DNA of 55,672 bases, from NCBI RefSeq assembly GCF_910577345.1, contig NZ_CAJTMT010000021.1:1-55672 (forward strand), read 5' to 3'. The DNA comes from an uncultured Duncaniella sp. (GTDB lineage Bacteria; Bacteroidota; Bacteroidia; Bacteroidales; Muribaculaceae). The position numbers were made by a program, and so were the translations under genes. The notes beneath the pieces are model-generated. The model saw only the letters and a program-made list of their open reading frames with translations, ran no database searches and was not told the DNA's origin. The stretch's first letter is position 1. Each line of letters opens with the position of its first letter. Positions 7,945 through 17,178 of the stretch are shown piece by piece.

Positions 7945-9246
7945 ATGAAACGTAAAGAAGTTATTCAAGGCATAATCTCAACAATGCAACAGGAGATACC
8001 ATTTCCTGTGATATGCCGAGATATGGAACTGCCAATAAACAGCGGTCAAATGATTACTGTTCCCGGAGTAAGACGCTGCGGCAAATCTTCCATGATGAAA
8101 ATTGTGGCCAACAATCTGGTGGCATCCGGAATAGATTCGTCAAGAATCCTTTGGGTAAACTTTGATGATGAACGACTCGACGGTATGAATAGCGATGAAC
8201 TCGATGAGGTACTCCAAGCTTACCGTGAAATGTTTCCATCCATCCGGCTAAATGACATCTATATATTCTTCGACGAAATTCAACATGTCGAAAAATGGGA
8301 ATTGTTTGTATTGCGCGTATATAAGACATATTGCAAGAACATTTATGTTTCTGGAAGTAATGCACAGATGCTCTCATCCGAACTATCGAGCGCATTGCGC
8401 GGCTGGCCGTTGGAATATGAAGTATTTCCCTTATCTTTTCATGAATACTGTAAGTTTAAGGATATTGCAGTAGACAAATACTCAGAAGAAGGACGTGCCA
8501 TACTTCTGACCACTTTCAAAGAATATCTTCATGCGAGCGCATTTCCGGAGGTCACGCTTATGGAAGAAAAATCATTGCAAATCCGGAAAGTTCAAGCCTA
8601 TTTCAACACGATGCTTTTCAGGGATCTCGTGGAACACTACAAGCTCAACAACCCTGATATTGTGAGGTATTTCGTAAAACGCATCATGGCCAATCTCACA
8701 AAGCCGACTTCCATCAACAGCATCTACAACGATTTGAAATCAAGAGGTTTAAAAATCAGTAAAGACTCTCTCTATGAACTTGCCGACCATGTTTGTGAGA
8801 TATTTATGTTTTTTAAAATACACAAGTATTCCACCTCACTGATAAAAGAAGCCAACGGACTGCCAAAATATTATTTTATTGACAATGGCATGAGAAATTC
8901 AGTACTTTTGCCTCAGAGTGGAGATGAAGGAAAACTTCTTGAAAACGCGGTTTTTCTTCAATTGCGCCGAAATTTGTCACCTATGCAGAAAATCACATAC
9001 TTCTCGGAGGAACACGAATGTGATTTTATCGTTCAGACAGAAGACCGGATTGACCAACTTATACAGGTTTGCTTATCGATGACCGATGAGAGTACCCGCC
9101 TTCGTGAACTCAAAGGCATGAAAGAGGCCAATCGGGTAACCGGATGCACAAATTGCACAATCGTAACCCTCGAAGAATCCGACGAAATCGAATTTGAAGG
9201 TCTAAAAATCAATATTGTACCCGCTTGGAAATGGTTCCTGCCATAA
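7945..9246 (+). CDS. AAA ATPase with DUF4143 C-terminal domain
   Basis: The 433-residue protein has an N-terminal P-loop ATPase: Walker A GVRRCGKSS at 41-49 and Walker B IYIFFDEIQ at about 105-113. A DUF4143 region follows (about 190-330), and then a C-terminal segment with EEHECDFIV that resembles the restriction-endonuclease-like core often seen at the end of this family. Such ATPases are very common and highly duplicated in Bacteroidales; their cellular job is not established. The gene stands alone with a four-unit palindrome array and a promoter that leaves almost no leader. The surrounding region is visibly AT-richer than the trp or cob genes, suggesting acquired DNA. Confidence 0.88.
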   Translation: MKRKEVIQGIISTMQQEIPFPVICRDMELPINSGQMITVPGVRRCGKSSMMKIVANNLVASGIDSSRILWVNFDDERLDGMNSDELDEVLQAYREMFPSIRLNDIYIFFDEIQHVEKWELFVLRVYKTYCKNIYVSGSNAQMLSSELSSALRGWPLEYEVFPLSFHEYCKFKDIAVDKYSEEGRAILLTTFKEYLHASAFPEVTLMEEKSLQIRKVQAYFNTMLFRDLVEHYKLNNPDIVRYFVKRIMANLTKPTSINSIYNDLKSRGLKISKDSLYELADHVCEIFMFFKIHKYSTSLIKEANGLPKYYFIDNGMRNSVLLPQSGDEGKLLENAVFLQLRRNLSPMQKITYFSEEHECDFIVQTEDRIDQLIQVCLSMTDESTRLRELKGMKEANRVTGCTNCTIVTLEESDEIEFEGLKINIVPAWKWFLP

Positions 9247-9442
9247 AAATTCCATTTTCATAAAATGCTATGATTTAATATGAGAATATCGGCTAAAACT
9301 GAAAAGCCAAAAAGACAGAAATAAATAACGGATTCATCCAATTTCCGCTAATTTAAGATTTCAGTTCCTGATATTCATTTCATTTTTTCCAAGACCATTG
9401 AGATTCTCCATCCATTAGGCAAAAAAATTCATTGATTTTGCC

Positions 9443-9450
9443 TACATTTG
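9443..9450 (+). promoter_or_regulatory. -7 promoter box of the AAA/TOPRIM pair
   Basis: TACATTTG fits TAnnTTTG. The expected transcription start near 9456 lies just before the possible GTG (9467) and ATG (9485) start codons. Confidence 0.55.
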
Positions 9451-9484
9451 CTAATGAATAAAAAACGTGGCAAATTTTTCGGAT

Positions 9485-10591
9485 ATGATTGATTCCATCA
9501 GCATTGAAAATTTCAAAAACCTTTCGGGGCTTACCATTCCCGAACTATCACGCATAAATCTTATTTCCGGCAAAAACAATGTCGGCAAATCTTCTCTGCT
9601 TGAAGCGTTAGGAATTTTTATTTCTGATACTGAATTGCTCGAAATAATAACCAATCGTGGAGAATTCCATAAAAGTTATCAAGGCTCCGGAAATCCTGCT
9701 GATTCCGACCGTAATCTTGAAGCTTTATCTTCGATTTTCACAGGTAGGGAAAAGAGTTGTGATGAAAGCAAGCGCATCACCATTAGGGATGCTGAAAATG
9801 TAGTGACTCTTGGATTTCAGCAGTTTGCACAGGTAGCTATTCCTAATGAAGATGGTGTGATTTCACAAAGGTTCATCAAGATTAATCACCCTGATGATCT
9901 TAGCCACGACCTGTGGCAGGCGTTGGAAATCACCCGCAACGGGATGGTTTCATCCCGATTGTTTACTGACAAAAAATTGGACTCTATCCGTTTTCATGAC
10001 TCATTGAAACAGAATGGATTCAAAAATCTAATTGTCATTAATTCAACTGATAATGACGACACGGAATGTGCCTCTTCCCTATGGGATAGAATTACACTTA
10101 CCGATAAGGAGCAACACGTTATTGAAGCTCTGAGAATCATTGAACCGGGAGTGGAAAATATCGCTTTCCTCGAATCGCCTGCACTTCGTGGACGTTATCC
10201 CGTAGTCAAAGTCAAGGGGATATCCGGCAGAATACCGCTTCGGAGTATGGGAGACGGTATCAACCATATCCTTTCTTTCATCCTTGCGATAGTCAACTGC
10301 GAGGATGGATGTGTGATGATTGATGAGATTGATAACGGTCTTCATTACAGTGTGCAGAAACAGTTGTGGGAAATCATATTCAAGATTTCAAAAAAACTGA
10401 ATGTCCAGATTTTCGCCACCACCCATAGCTCCGACTGCATCAGTAGTTTTGGTAAAGTCCTGTCGGCCGATGATAATATGTCTGAAGGCCAATATATCCG
10501 TCTTGAATATAAAGGAAATAAGGTCTGTGCCACTACCTACAATCCTTCGGAACTGGACATCGTAGCGGCTCAAAACATCGAAATAAGATAG
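9485..10591 (+). CDS. ABC-type AAA ATPase (AAA_15/AAA_21, OLD/PARIS-like)
   Basis: The ATG at 9485 (368 residues) begins right at the conserved IDSISIENFKNL strand; an in-frame GTG at 9467 would add six residues. Counting from that GTG, Walker A GKNNVGKSS is at 35-43, the ABC-like signature LRSMGDG near 258-264, Walker B CVMIDEIDNGLHY near 282-294 and the switch histidine in ATTHSSDC near 320. This SMC/Rad50-like head is the ATPase of OLD, PARIS and related defence systems. A TOPRIM-type gene follows after 3 nt, so the two very likely form one complex. The antiphage role is inferred from architecture. Confidence 0.85.
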   Translation: MIDSISIENFKNLSGLTIPELSRINLISGKNNVGKSSLLEALGIFISDTELLEIITNRGEFHKSYQGSGNPADSDRNLEALSSIFTGREKSCDESKRITIRDAENVVTLGFQQFAQVAIPNEDGVISQRFIKINHPDDLSHDLWQALEITRNGMVSSRLFTDKKLDSIRFHDSLKQNGFKNLIVINSTDNDDTECASSLWDRITLTDKEQHVIEALRIIEPGVENIAFLESPALRGRYPVVKVKGISGRIPLRSMGDGINHILSFILAIVNCEDGCVMIDEIDNGLHYSVQKQLWEIIFKISKKLNVQIFATTHSSDCISSFGKVLSADDNMSEGQYIRLEYKGNKVCATTYNPSELDIVAAQNIEIR

Positions 10592-10594
10592 GCC

Positions 10595-11245
10595 ATGGCT
10601 GAACGACACGACCGCCAACTATTAGTGGAGGGCAATGACGATTGTCACGTCCTCTATGCGCTATGCGAGAAGTTCAAGCTTCCCGAGACTTTCGACATCA
10701 TCGACTGCAAGGGAATCGGGAACCTTTTCAAAGGACTTCCGACACGCATCAAAAGTTCCGGTGCGATAAACACCATCGGCATAATCATAGATGCGGATAC
10801 CGATATTTTGGCCAGATGGGAAACTGTGCGCAACATCCTGCTTTCGTCCGGAAAATATGACAATGTCCCCAACATCTGCCCTGAAGGCGGACTAATCCTG
10901 CATCCTATCATCCCGGAAGACATTACATTCGGTGTATGGATTATGCCGGACAATAAGACCAACGGCATGTTGGAGAATTTCACAACATATCTTATCCCTA
11001 ATGACGACAGACTACTGCAAGTTGTCGACGAAACTTTGGACCGTATCGAATCTGAAGGACTGAACCGATATGAATTGATCCATCGCGAAAAAGCCCGCAT
11101 CCACTCATGGCTGGCATGGCAGGAAACTCCGGGAACACCAATGGGACTTGCCATCACAAAGAAATACCTCTCCACCGAACCTCCTGTATGTCAAGCCTTC
11201 GTCAAATGGCTAAACAGTCTGTTCAATCAAGAGTGTATCAAATAG
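10595..11245 (+). CDS. DUF3226/TOPRIM-type protein paired with the AAA ATPase
   Basis: The 216-residue protein has the TOPRIM-like layout: an N-terminal strand with the acidic motif LLVEGNDD (Glu12) and a second strand ending in IIIDADTD (Asp66, Asp68), the acidic triad that binds metal in primases, topoisomerases and OLD nucleases. The rest fits the DUF3226 family. It starts 3 nt after the ATPase stop, so co-translation is expected. In OLD the two domains are fused and in PARIS they are split (AriA/AriB), although AriB is DUF4435. The likely role is as the nuclease or effector arm of a defence system. It is followed after 4 nt by cobQ, so read-through into cobalamin genes is possible. Confidence 0.75.
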   Translation: MAERHDRQLLVEGNDDCHVLYALCEKFKLPETFDIIDCKGIGNLFKGLPTRIKSSGAINTIGIIIDADTDILARWETVRNILLSSGKYDNVPNICPEGGLILHPIIPEDITFGVWIMPDNKTNGMLENFTTYLIPNDDRLLQVVDETLDRIESEGLNRYELIHREKARIHSWLAWQETPGTPMGLAITKKYLSTEPPVCQAFVKWLNSLFNQECIK

Positions 11246-11249
11246 TTCA

Positions 11250-12728
11250 ATGAAGCATCTTTCACCTATCATGCTTGCCGGGACGGGGAGTGATGTCGGC
11301 AAGAGTTTGATCGCCACAGGTCTATGCCGTATTTTCAGGCAGGACGGCTACAGCCCCGCGCCTTTCAAGGCACAGAACATGGCACTGAACTCCTACGCCA
11401 CGCCCGACGGTTTTGAAATCGGGCGCGCTCAGGCCGTACAGGCAGAAGCCGCCGGTATCCCCTGCTCCACCGACATGAACCCTATCCTGCTGAAGCCATC
11501 CGGCGAACATACCTCGCAAGTTGTCCTCAACGGCAAACCGGTCGGCAACCGCAACGCCTACGAATATTTCCGCAAAGAAGGGCGCGAGGAGCTGCGGACA
11601 CTCGTCCACGAAGCCTTTGACCGCCTTGCCTCCCGCTTCAACCCCATCGTGATGGAGGGTGCCGGAAGCATTTCCGAAATAAATCTGAAGGACAGCGACC
11701 TTGTCAACATGCCTATGGCAAGATATGCCGACGCAGATGTCATCCTCGTCGCTGACATTGACCGTGGAGGAGTGTTTGCGAGTGCCTACGGCTCAATTAT
11801 GCTCCAGAACGAGGAGGACCGGCGGCGCATCAAGGGCATCATCGTCAACAAATTTCGAGGCGACATGCGTCTCTTCGAGAGCGGACGCCGGCTGATGGAG
11901 GAAGTCTGCGCAGTCCCTGTGCTCGGTGTTGTCCCCTACGCTCCCGACATCCACATCGAAGAGGAGGATTCGGTTGCTCTCGGACTGAAAGCCACAGGCA
12001 TGGCGCGCGACAAGGTGAACATAGCCGTAGTCCTGCTGCGCCACATCTCAAACTTCACCGATTTCAATGTGCTCGAGCGCAATCCCGACGTAAACCTATT
12101 CTATACCAACAATGTCGACGATATTCAGCAAGCCGACATCATAATTATCCCCGGCAGCAAGTCAACCCTTTCGGACCTCTGCGAACTGCGTCGCAACGGG
12201 CTTGCACAAGCCATCCTGCGCGCTCGCCGGGAGGGAAAGACCGTCATCGGCATCTGTGGCGGCTATCAGATCATGGGCATGGAAATCTGTGATCCCGAGG
12301 GGATTGAGGGAAACATCGAAAGGCTACCGGGCCTCGGACTGCTCCCGACGCGCACAATCCTTGAAAGCGACAAGGTGACCCGTCAGGTCCAATTCCGCTT
12401 CCTCGACTCCGACGCACCATGCAAGGGTTATGAGATACACAATGGACGGACTGTCCGCGAGGCTGACAGCCGTCCGCTCAACAGCATTGACGGTGACGGT
12501 CGCATGGACGGATGCTTCGCCGATGACCGTTGCTTCGGCTCCTACATCCACGGACTGCTCGACAACCCGACGGTCATCGACTTTCTCCTCCAACCCTATC
12601 TCAAAGAGAAATCGGGCAAAGACTTCGACTATACGGCCTACAAGGAGGAGCAATACGACCTCCTTGCCGCACATCTGCGCAAACATATCGACATAGACCG
12701 TCTTTACAGCATAATGGAAAGAAAATGA
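11250..12728 (+). CDS. cobQ: Cobyric acid synthase
   Basis: The 492-residue cytosolic amidotransferase converts adenosylcobyrinic acid a,c-diamide to cobyric acid using glutamine and ATP at four side chains. Seen: the N-terminal P-loop-like motif TGSDVGKSLIATGL (about 12-25), the family stretch MEGAGSISEINLKDSDLVNM near 134-153, and the class I glutaminase centre GICGGYQIMG with Cys336, with a later His in SYIHGLLDN. Length is normal. It heads a tight cobQ-cobD-cbiB operon: its TGA overlaps the next ATG (12725-12728). It starts 4 nt after the TOPRIM gene, an odd neighbour for a vitamin operon, and no separate promoter or cobalamin riboswitch is evident. Confidence 0.95.
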   Translation: MKHLSPIMLAGTGSDVGKSLIATGLCRIFRQDGYSPAPFKAQNMALNSYATPDGFEIGRAQAVQAEAAGIPCSTDMNPILLKPSGEHTSQVVLNGKPVGNRNAYEYFRKEGREELRTLVHEAFDRLASRFNPIVMEGAGSISEINLKDSDLVNMPMARYADADVILVADIDRGGVFASAYGSIMLQNEEDRRRIKGIIVNKFRGDMRLFESGRRLMEEVCAVPVLGVVPYAPDIHIEEEDSVALGLKATGMARDKVNIAVVLLRHISNFTDFNVLERNPDVNLFYTNNVDDIQQADIIIIPGSKSTLSDLCELRRNGLAQAILRARREGKTVIGICGGYQIMGMEICDPEGIEGNIERLPGLGLLPTRTILESDKVTRQVQFRFLDSDAPCKGYEIHNGRTVREADSRPLNSIDGDGRMDGCFADDRCFGSYIHGLLDNPTVIDFLLQPYLKEKSGKDFDYTAYKEEQYDLLAAHLRKHIDIDRLYSIMERK

Positions 12729-13738
12729 TAGAGGGACACGGCGACGACTGTTTCAGATATGGCTCTAAGATACGCCATAATTTCAGCACCAACATCTGCT
12801 CCGACGTTGACCATGCCGGACTGATGGCCCATCTCTCCACTCTCGGTGAAAAACTCAGCAGCTATCCCCCGCCGGTGCCTGCCTCCGTCGAAACTCTCTT
12901 GGCGGAAGAGGCCGGAATCGGGGCTGACTGCGTGATGGTCGCAACCGGAGCCACGGAAGCCATCTACCTGATTGCGCATCACTTGCATGGAAGCCATTCA
13001 GCCATCGTAAGCCCTACATTCCGCGAATATCAGGACGCTTGCAGTGTCTATGGCCATCAGATTTCGTTTATCAGCGACTTGTCGTGTATTCCCGCTGACG
13101 CGCAGGCCGTATGGCTCTGCAACCCCAATAACCCGACCGGACAGGTCACTGACAAAAACCTCCTGCTCAAGACCATAGATGGCCATACGGACATCATTTT
13201 CATCATCGACCAAGCCTATTGCGACTACACCTCCCAACCTGTCCTATCGGCTCGTGAGGCCGTGGATTGCCCCAACGTTATCCTCCTCCATTCATTGACA
13301 AAACGTTTTGCCATCCCTGCCCTACGCATAGGCTATGCCATTGGAAATCCACGACTGCTGTCATCTGTCAAGGAACTGCGTATGCCCTGGGCTGTCAACC
13401 TCTTCGCCATCGAAGGGGCGGAATATCTGCTCCGTAACGGCAACGGCTATCGCATCGACCACCGTCAGCTCCATGCCGAAGCGTCGCGAATCGCATCTCG
13501 GCTGACAGAGTTGGGAATAAGCGTCCTCCCTACCGACTGCAACTTCATCCTCTGCCGTCTGCCTTGGGGAAAAGCCTCTGATTTGAAAAACTTCCTCATT
13601 GACCGTCACGGCCTGCTCATCCGCGATGCCTCGAACTTCCAAGGTCTCTCCGATGCCCATTTCCGCATCGCGGCCCAAAGCCGGAAAGAAAACGATTTAT
13701 TGATTTCAGCTATCAAACAATGGATGTCATTATCATAA
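12725..13738 (+). CDS. cobD: Threonine-phosphate decarboxylase (aminotransferase class I fold)
   Basis: Starting at the overlapping ATG (12725) gives 337 residues, the family size. This PLP enzyme makes (R)-1-amino-2-propanol phosphate, the linker between the corrin and the lower ligand. The fold is that of histidinol-phosphate aminotransferases: CNPNNPTG in the middle and the PLP lysine in HSLTKRFAIPALRIGYAIG (Lys193). The N-terminus has the expected RYG...HNFSTNI stretch. Position between cobQ and cbiB supports this role over histidine synthesis. Its end overlaps cbiB by 19 bp, so translation is coupled. Confidence 0.92.
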   Translation: MIEGHGDDCFRYGSKIRHNFSTNICSDVDHAGLMAHLSTLGEKLSSYPPPVPASVETLLAEEAGIGADCVMVATGATEAIYLIAHHLHGSHSAIVSPTFREYQDACSVYGHQISFISDLSCIPADAQAVWLCNPNNPTGQVTDKNLLLKTIDGHTDIIFIIDQAYCDYTSQPVLSAREAVDCPNVILLHSLTKRFAIPALRIGYAIGNPRLLSSVKELRMPWAVNLFAIEGAEYLLRNGNGYRIDHRQLHAEASRIASRLTELGISVLPTDCNFILCRLPWGKASDLKNFLIDRHGLLIRDASNFQGLSDAHFRIAAQSRKENDLLISAIKQWMSLS

Positions 13739-14652
13739 CACTGCTTCCTCTTTTCCTCGCATGGATGCTCGACCTGATATTCGGCGACCCCGCGCGTCTG
13801 CCCCATCTCATCGTCTATTTCGGCAAGGCGATCGCCTATTTCGAACACCGCCTCAACAAAGGGAAACACCGTTTGGCAAAAGGCGCTTGCGTAGCCATCG
13901 GGCTGATAATCCTCTCATTTTCCCTTACATGGGGACTGCTCGACCTCATCGCCCCGTGGCCGTGGCTGACAGTCATCGTGAAAACAGCACTTATATTCTA
14001 TTGCCTTGCCGGAACCACCCTCATCCGTGAAGTCAGGATGGTCTTTCTTGCCCTCGACAAGTCGATTGACGCAGGCAGACGACAGGTGGCCCGCATCGTA
14101 GGCCGCGACACGGCGCAACTCTCTGAGGATGAAATCCGGACCGCCGCTCTTGAAACTCTATCTGAAAATCTGAGCGACGGCGTCGTGGCTCCGCTCTTCT
14201 GGTTCGCGCTGCTCGGTGTACCCGGAATGGTGGCCTACAAGATGGTCAACACACTCGATTCAATGATTGGCTACCGCAACAAACGTTACAAGGATTTCGG
14301 ATGTGTGGCAGCTCATATCGACGACATTGCCAACTATATTCCCGCCCGTTTGACAGCATTCCTGATGGTCATTGCGGCCGGAAAACCGGGCTTGCTCTCC
14401 TTCGTCAGACGTTTCGGACGGCAACACGCAAGCCCCAACAGCGGTTACCCCGAAGCGGCCCTTGCCGGTATCCTCGACTGCCGTTTCGGAGGCCCGCACG
14501 ACTACTTCGGCGAGACCGTCGACAAACCCTACATCGGCACCACCGACCGCCCACTCACCACCACCGACATGCGCACAGCCGTCCGCATCAACCGCATCGC
14601 CGAAACCCTCGCCATCCTCACCGCAGGACTCGCAAGACTGCTGATGATATGA
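13720..14652 (+). CDS. cbiB: Adenosylcobinamide-phosphate synthase
   Basis: The 310-residue inner-membrane protein joins the aminopropanol phosphate arm to adenosylcobyric acid. The start WMLDLIFGDPARLPHLIVYFGKAI (about 15-38) is the CbiB/CobD family signature, and later NTLDSMIGYRNKRYKDFG and GYPEAALAGILDCRFGGPHDYFGE match the cytoplasmic loops. About five membrane segments are visible. It overlaps cobD by 19 bp and is the last gene of this operon. The nucleotide-loop genes lie 11 kb away on the other strand. Confidence 0.94.
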   Translation: MDVIIITLLPLFLAWMLDLIFGDPARLPHLIVYFGKAIAYFEHRLNKGKHRLAKGACVAIGLIILSFSLTWGLLDLIAPWPWLTVIVKTALIFYCLAGTTLIREVRMVFLALDKSIDAGRRQVARIVGRDTAQLSEDEIRTAALETLSENLSDGVVAPLFWFALLGVPGMVAYKMVNTLDSMIGYRNKRYKDFGCVAAHIDDIANYIPARLTAFLMVIAAGKPGLLSFVRRFGRQHASPNSGYPEAALAGILDCRFGGPHDYFGETVDKPYIGTTDRPLTTTDMRTAVRINRIAETLAILTAGLARLLMI

Positions 14653-14749
14653 CATGGAATTTTGCCACACAAATTCAGACACTTCAAATTGCAGCCGGGG
14701 TCATGTTGACAATATGAATCTTTATCATAAATATTTTACCAATAGTTCC

Positions 14750-15547
14750 TTATTCCGCGGGAAATTTGAAAACTATGGGTACCGTAAACCATACATTGAC
14801 TTTCTTGCCGTTAAGTGTCCCGGGACTAAATTGAGGAAAAGAATTGACAAGCCGGATTGCCTCTCTGTCTAACGCAGAATCCTTACCTCTTACAATCGTT
14901 GGTTCACATACATTACCTAAGGTGTCAACATAGAATTTTATGACAACTCTTCCTTGAATACCGGCGTCCAACTGTTCTTTGGGATATTTCAAGTTTTTGG
15001 CAATAAAATTCATCATCGCCGCATTACCTCCCGGAAATTCAGGCATTTGTTCAACACAGTTATAAATATCCTTGTCATCTGGATTTTTAGGTAATTCATC
15101 CGGCATTTCACCCTGCGTAACAATAACATCAGAAATATTGGCTACCTCTCCCTCTTTAACGCCACTATTATCAAACACTGAATCTATCGCCTCAATTTCG
15201 CCTTCCTCCTCTTCTTCGCAATCAAGAATCATCGCACCCTGAAGCAACTCCGTAGGCTCACCTTGCAGCTTATCACTATCGTCTGTCGTTTGATTTGAGG
15301 ACCTGCCGCAGCCTGAAAATGCAATCATACCGGCCGATATTCCGGCAAGCACAACGGCTTTACCCATAAGTTGACGGGTGCGGAGCTGTTGCTCCAAATA
15401 TCGCACCTCAGCCTCGCATTTGGGACACGTTCCAAGACAGTCCCCTTTGTAGCGACACTCCGACGTTACAAACTCTATATCATTCGCTTCGGCTATCTGC
15501 CGACGAATCTCTTTCAATATCTTACAGGTCTGCTTTCCTCGTGCCAT
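14750..15547 (-). CDS. TonB C-terminal domain protein with cytoplasmic cysteine motif
   Basis: I prefer the ATG at 15547 (265 residues, MARGKQTCKILKEIRRQIAE...); further ATGs lie up to 15598. Three parts are seen: a cytosolic N-terminus with a CX6CX3CX2C cluster (CRYKGDCLGTCPKC, about 31-44), a single membrane segment (about 62-80) and an acidic periplasmic linker, then a TonB C-terminal domain (about 170-265: MPEFPGGNAAMMNFIAKNLKYP... GRVVIKFYVDTLG... VPIVFKF). It may pass proton-motive energy or a signal to outer-membrane receptors. The cysteine cluster could hold zinc or an Fe-S centre, which is unusual for TonB. No ExbBD genes are nearby. Confidence 0.8.
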   Translation of the reverse strand: MARGKQTCKILKEIRRQIAEANDIEFVTSECRYKGDCLGTCPKCEAEVRYLEQQLRTRQLMGKAVVLAGISAGMIAFSGCGRSSNQTTDDSDKLQGEPTELLQGAMILDCEEEEEGEIEAIDSVFDNSGVKEGEVANISDVIVTQGEMPDELPKNPDDKDIYNCVEQMPEFPGGNAAMMNFIAKNLKYPKEQLDAGIQGRVVIKFYVDTLGNVCEPTIVRGKDSALDREAIRLVNSFPQFSPGTLNGKKVNVWFTVPIVFKFPAE

Positions 15548-15557
15548 AATCATGTCC

Positions 15558-16343
15558 TTAATAATCCAATAATAGTGGTACTTTATGTTCAATAGCAAAA
15601 TTTACAGCTTGATATAGCATGGAAAATGCACATTGTGCCAATTCTTCTGTTCGGTATTTTACTCCTTGCTTTTTACGAAGGAGAAAACCAAATAAAGGCT
15701 TGGATTCCTTTTGTTTTACCGGAAAATAATATTTGTCATCTCTCCATGACAGTATGGTATGCTCATCTGCTCTCCATATCCGCCTGTTCAGTTCTTCTAA
15801 TTCCTGTTTCAGCAATGGCAGTGTAGAAACGCGTGCTTCAACTCCGGTAGGCAAATTGATAGTAAACATAGCCTTGTCTTCTATTGGCAGCCAATGAGCC
15901 ACTTCGGATAGCAACGAAATATCGGTTTTCTGTGACATACTTTTTTTGACAATAGGTTCATCAAAAGCACTCCAACCGTTTTCAACATATTCCGGCAATG
16001 GACAGCCTTGTAAATGACACGCCTGTAACATCACCAATGCACCGAAAGCCTCCCAATCCGGCTTGTCAGTGAAGTAGTCGCGTTCATTTATCTCGTCCCA
16101 TAACGGATGAGGCATGGGTTCGCCTATTTGTTCTAAACCTGCAGCTAATTTTTCTGTCCACTGGCATATTATGTCACGAACCTCCATTATCTCCGCTTTA
16201 TCCTCTACTGGTTTTATTTCATTACCAAGCCCATCTGTCATTACGCACTTTTGGCCATTAGCCTCAGCTATTTGCTGCACTTTGTTTTTCCAGTTGTGGC
16301 TATAGTAACGGGTCAATGTCCCGGCATAAATATCTAATCCCAT
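15558..16343 (-). CDS. Unknown cytosolic protein (MGLDIYAGTLTRYY...)
   Basis: The 261-residue protein lacks a signal peptide and clear membrane segments. The N-terminus MGLDIYAGTLTRYYSHNWK is distinctive. Tryptophans and acidic residues are spread along the chain, and I can name no motif or catalytic centre. It lies 10 nt before the TonB-like gene and 13 nt after the radical-SAM gene, all on the minus strand, so the three may be co-transcribed. I do not recognise a function. Confidence 0.6.
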   Translation of the reverse strand: MGLDIYAGTLTRYYSHNWKNKVQQIAEANGQKCVMTDGLGNEIKPVEDKAEIMEVRDIICQWTEKLAAGLEQIGEPMPHPLWDEINERDYFTDKPDWEAFGALVMLQACHLQGCPLPEYVENGWSAFDEPIVKKSMSQKTDISLLSEVAHWLPIEDKAMFTINLPTGVEARVSTLPLLKQELEELNRRIWRADEHTILSWRDDKYYFPVKQKESKPLFGFLLRKKQGVKYRTEELAQCAFSMLYQAVNFAIEHKVPLLLDY

Positions 16344-16356
16344 GTGAATAACTGTA

Positions 16357-16971
16357 TTAGCGTTTATAGGTGAATAAATCTAATTTAGAGTAGCCAAGTG
16401 CGGAGAGAGCCTTACGGCTTTCCTCGCGGTCGGCGTCGGTATTGAAATCCGGAATAAGCGGAAGACGTATCATGCAGTCTTTCTGACGGTCTGCCTCGGC
16501 AATCAGGCACAAATTAGAAAGCACACGCGAATTATCCTTACCTGTGTATTGACGGTAAATATCCGCGTCCATATCCTTTATGTCGATAATCCAAGAATCT
16601 ACCACCGGGAGCAGAGCCTCGATATTCTCTTGGGGAACATTCAGCGATGTTTCTAATGTCAGCCTCCATGACGGGCCACACAGTTCACGGAAACAGCGGA
16701 TAAAATCAGGTCGTAATGCAGGTTCTCCACCACCGAAAGTCACACCACCATTGGTGGCGATGAAATAAAGTTCATCAATTCTGACTTCATCATAAAGTGA
16801 CCGTGGAGTGTATTCCTTGAAGCGGTCGCTATCACCGAGCGATTGTGGATTCAGGCAGTAATGGCAGCGGAGCGGACAGCCGTGGAAAGCGACAAGCGTG
16901 GTCACGCCATCGCCGTCGGTGGAGAGGCGATGACGGGAGATGCCAATTATTTTTGCTCGGTCGGGAGGCAT
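16357..16971 (-). CDS. Radical-SAM activating enzyme (PflA/NrdG/YjjW-like)
   Basis: The ATG at 16971 (204 residues) is chosen because the -7 box lies at 17010-17003; longer reading to 17046 would start upstream of the promoter. The N-terminus holds the 4Fe-4S motif CPLRCHYC (Cys32, Cys36, Cys39), then the GGGEP motif that binds S-adenosylmethionine. Size and order fit glycyl-radical activating enzymes, which abstract hydrogen from a partner enzyme under anaerobic conditions. No glycyl-radical enzyme gene is nearby, so the partner is unknown. The first 166 bp of this transcription unit are duplicated at 21317-21482. Confidence 0.85.
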   Translation of the reverse strand: MPPDRAKIIGISRHRLSTDGDGVTTLVAFHGCPLRCHYCLNPQSLGDSDRFKEYTPRSLYDEVRIDELYFIATNGGVTFGGGEPALRPDFIRCFRELCGPSWRLTLETSLNVPQENIEALLPVVDSWIIDIKDMDADIYRQYTGKDNSRVLSNLCLIAEADRQKDCMIRLPLIPDFNTDADREESRKALSALGYSKLDLFTYKR

Positions 16972-17007
16972 AAGGCTGTCGGATCGGCATAAGAGCCTAT
17001 CGCAAAG
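16842..17007 (-). repeat. 166-bp repeat, parent copy (start of radical-SAM gene)
   Basis: This segment covers the -7 region, the start codon and the first 43 or so codons of the radical-SAM gene, including the Fe-S cysteines. It is repeated ungapped at 21317-21482 with only two differences, in the same orientation. Confidence 0.92.
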
Positions 17008-17010
17008 ATA
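17003..17010 (-). promoter_or_regulatory. -7 promoter box of the radical-SAM gene
   Basis: The minus strand reads TATCTTTG (TAnnTTTG), giving a leader of about 25 nt before the ATG at 16971. Confidence 0.6.
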
Positions 17011-17178
17011 ATCAGAATATTTGATATAAAAGTGGTTTAAGCGCATAAAAATCGCCGTTATATCCTGACAGCCGCCGATTTATGAATAATGGTCGCTGAA
17101 TAATCCACCCTCAATAGGACAAACCCTTCGCTATCAAAAACCGGAACTTCCTGTGCGTGAGCAGGGGGAGTTTTTCTG

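Noticed and set aside
7710..7955. Plus-strand 81-residue ORF across the palindrome array
   Set aside because: Its sequence is only the translation of the repeats (KGN/KRK-type), and it overlaps the DUF4143 start and promoter.
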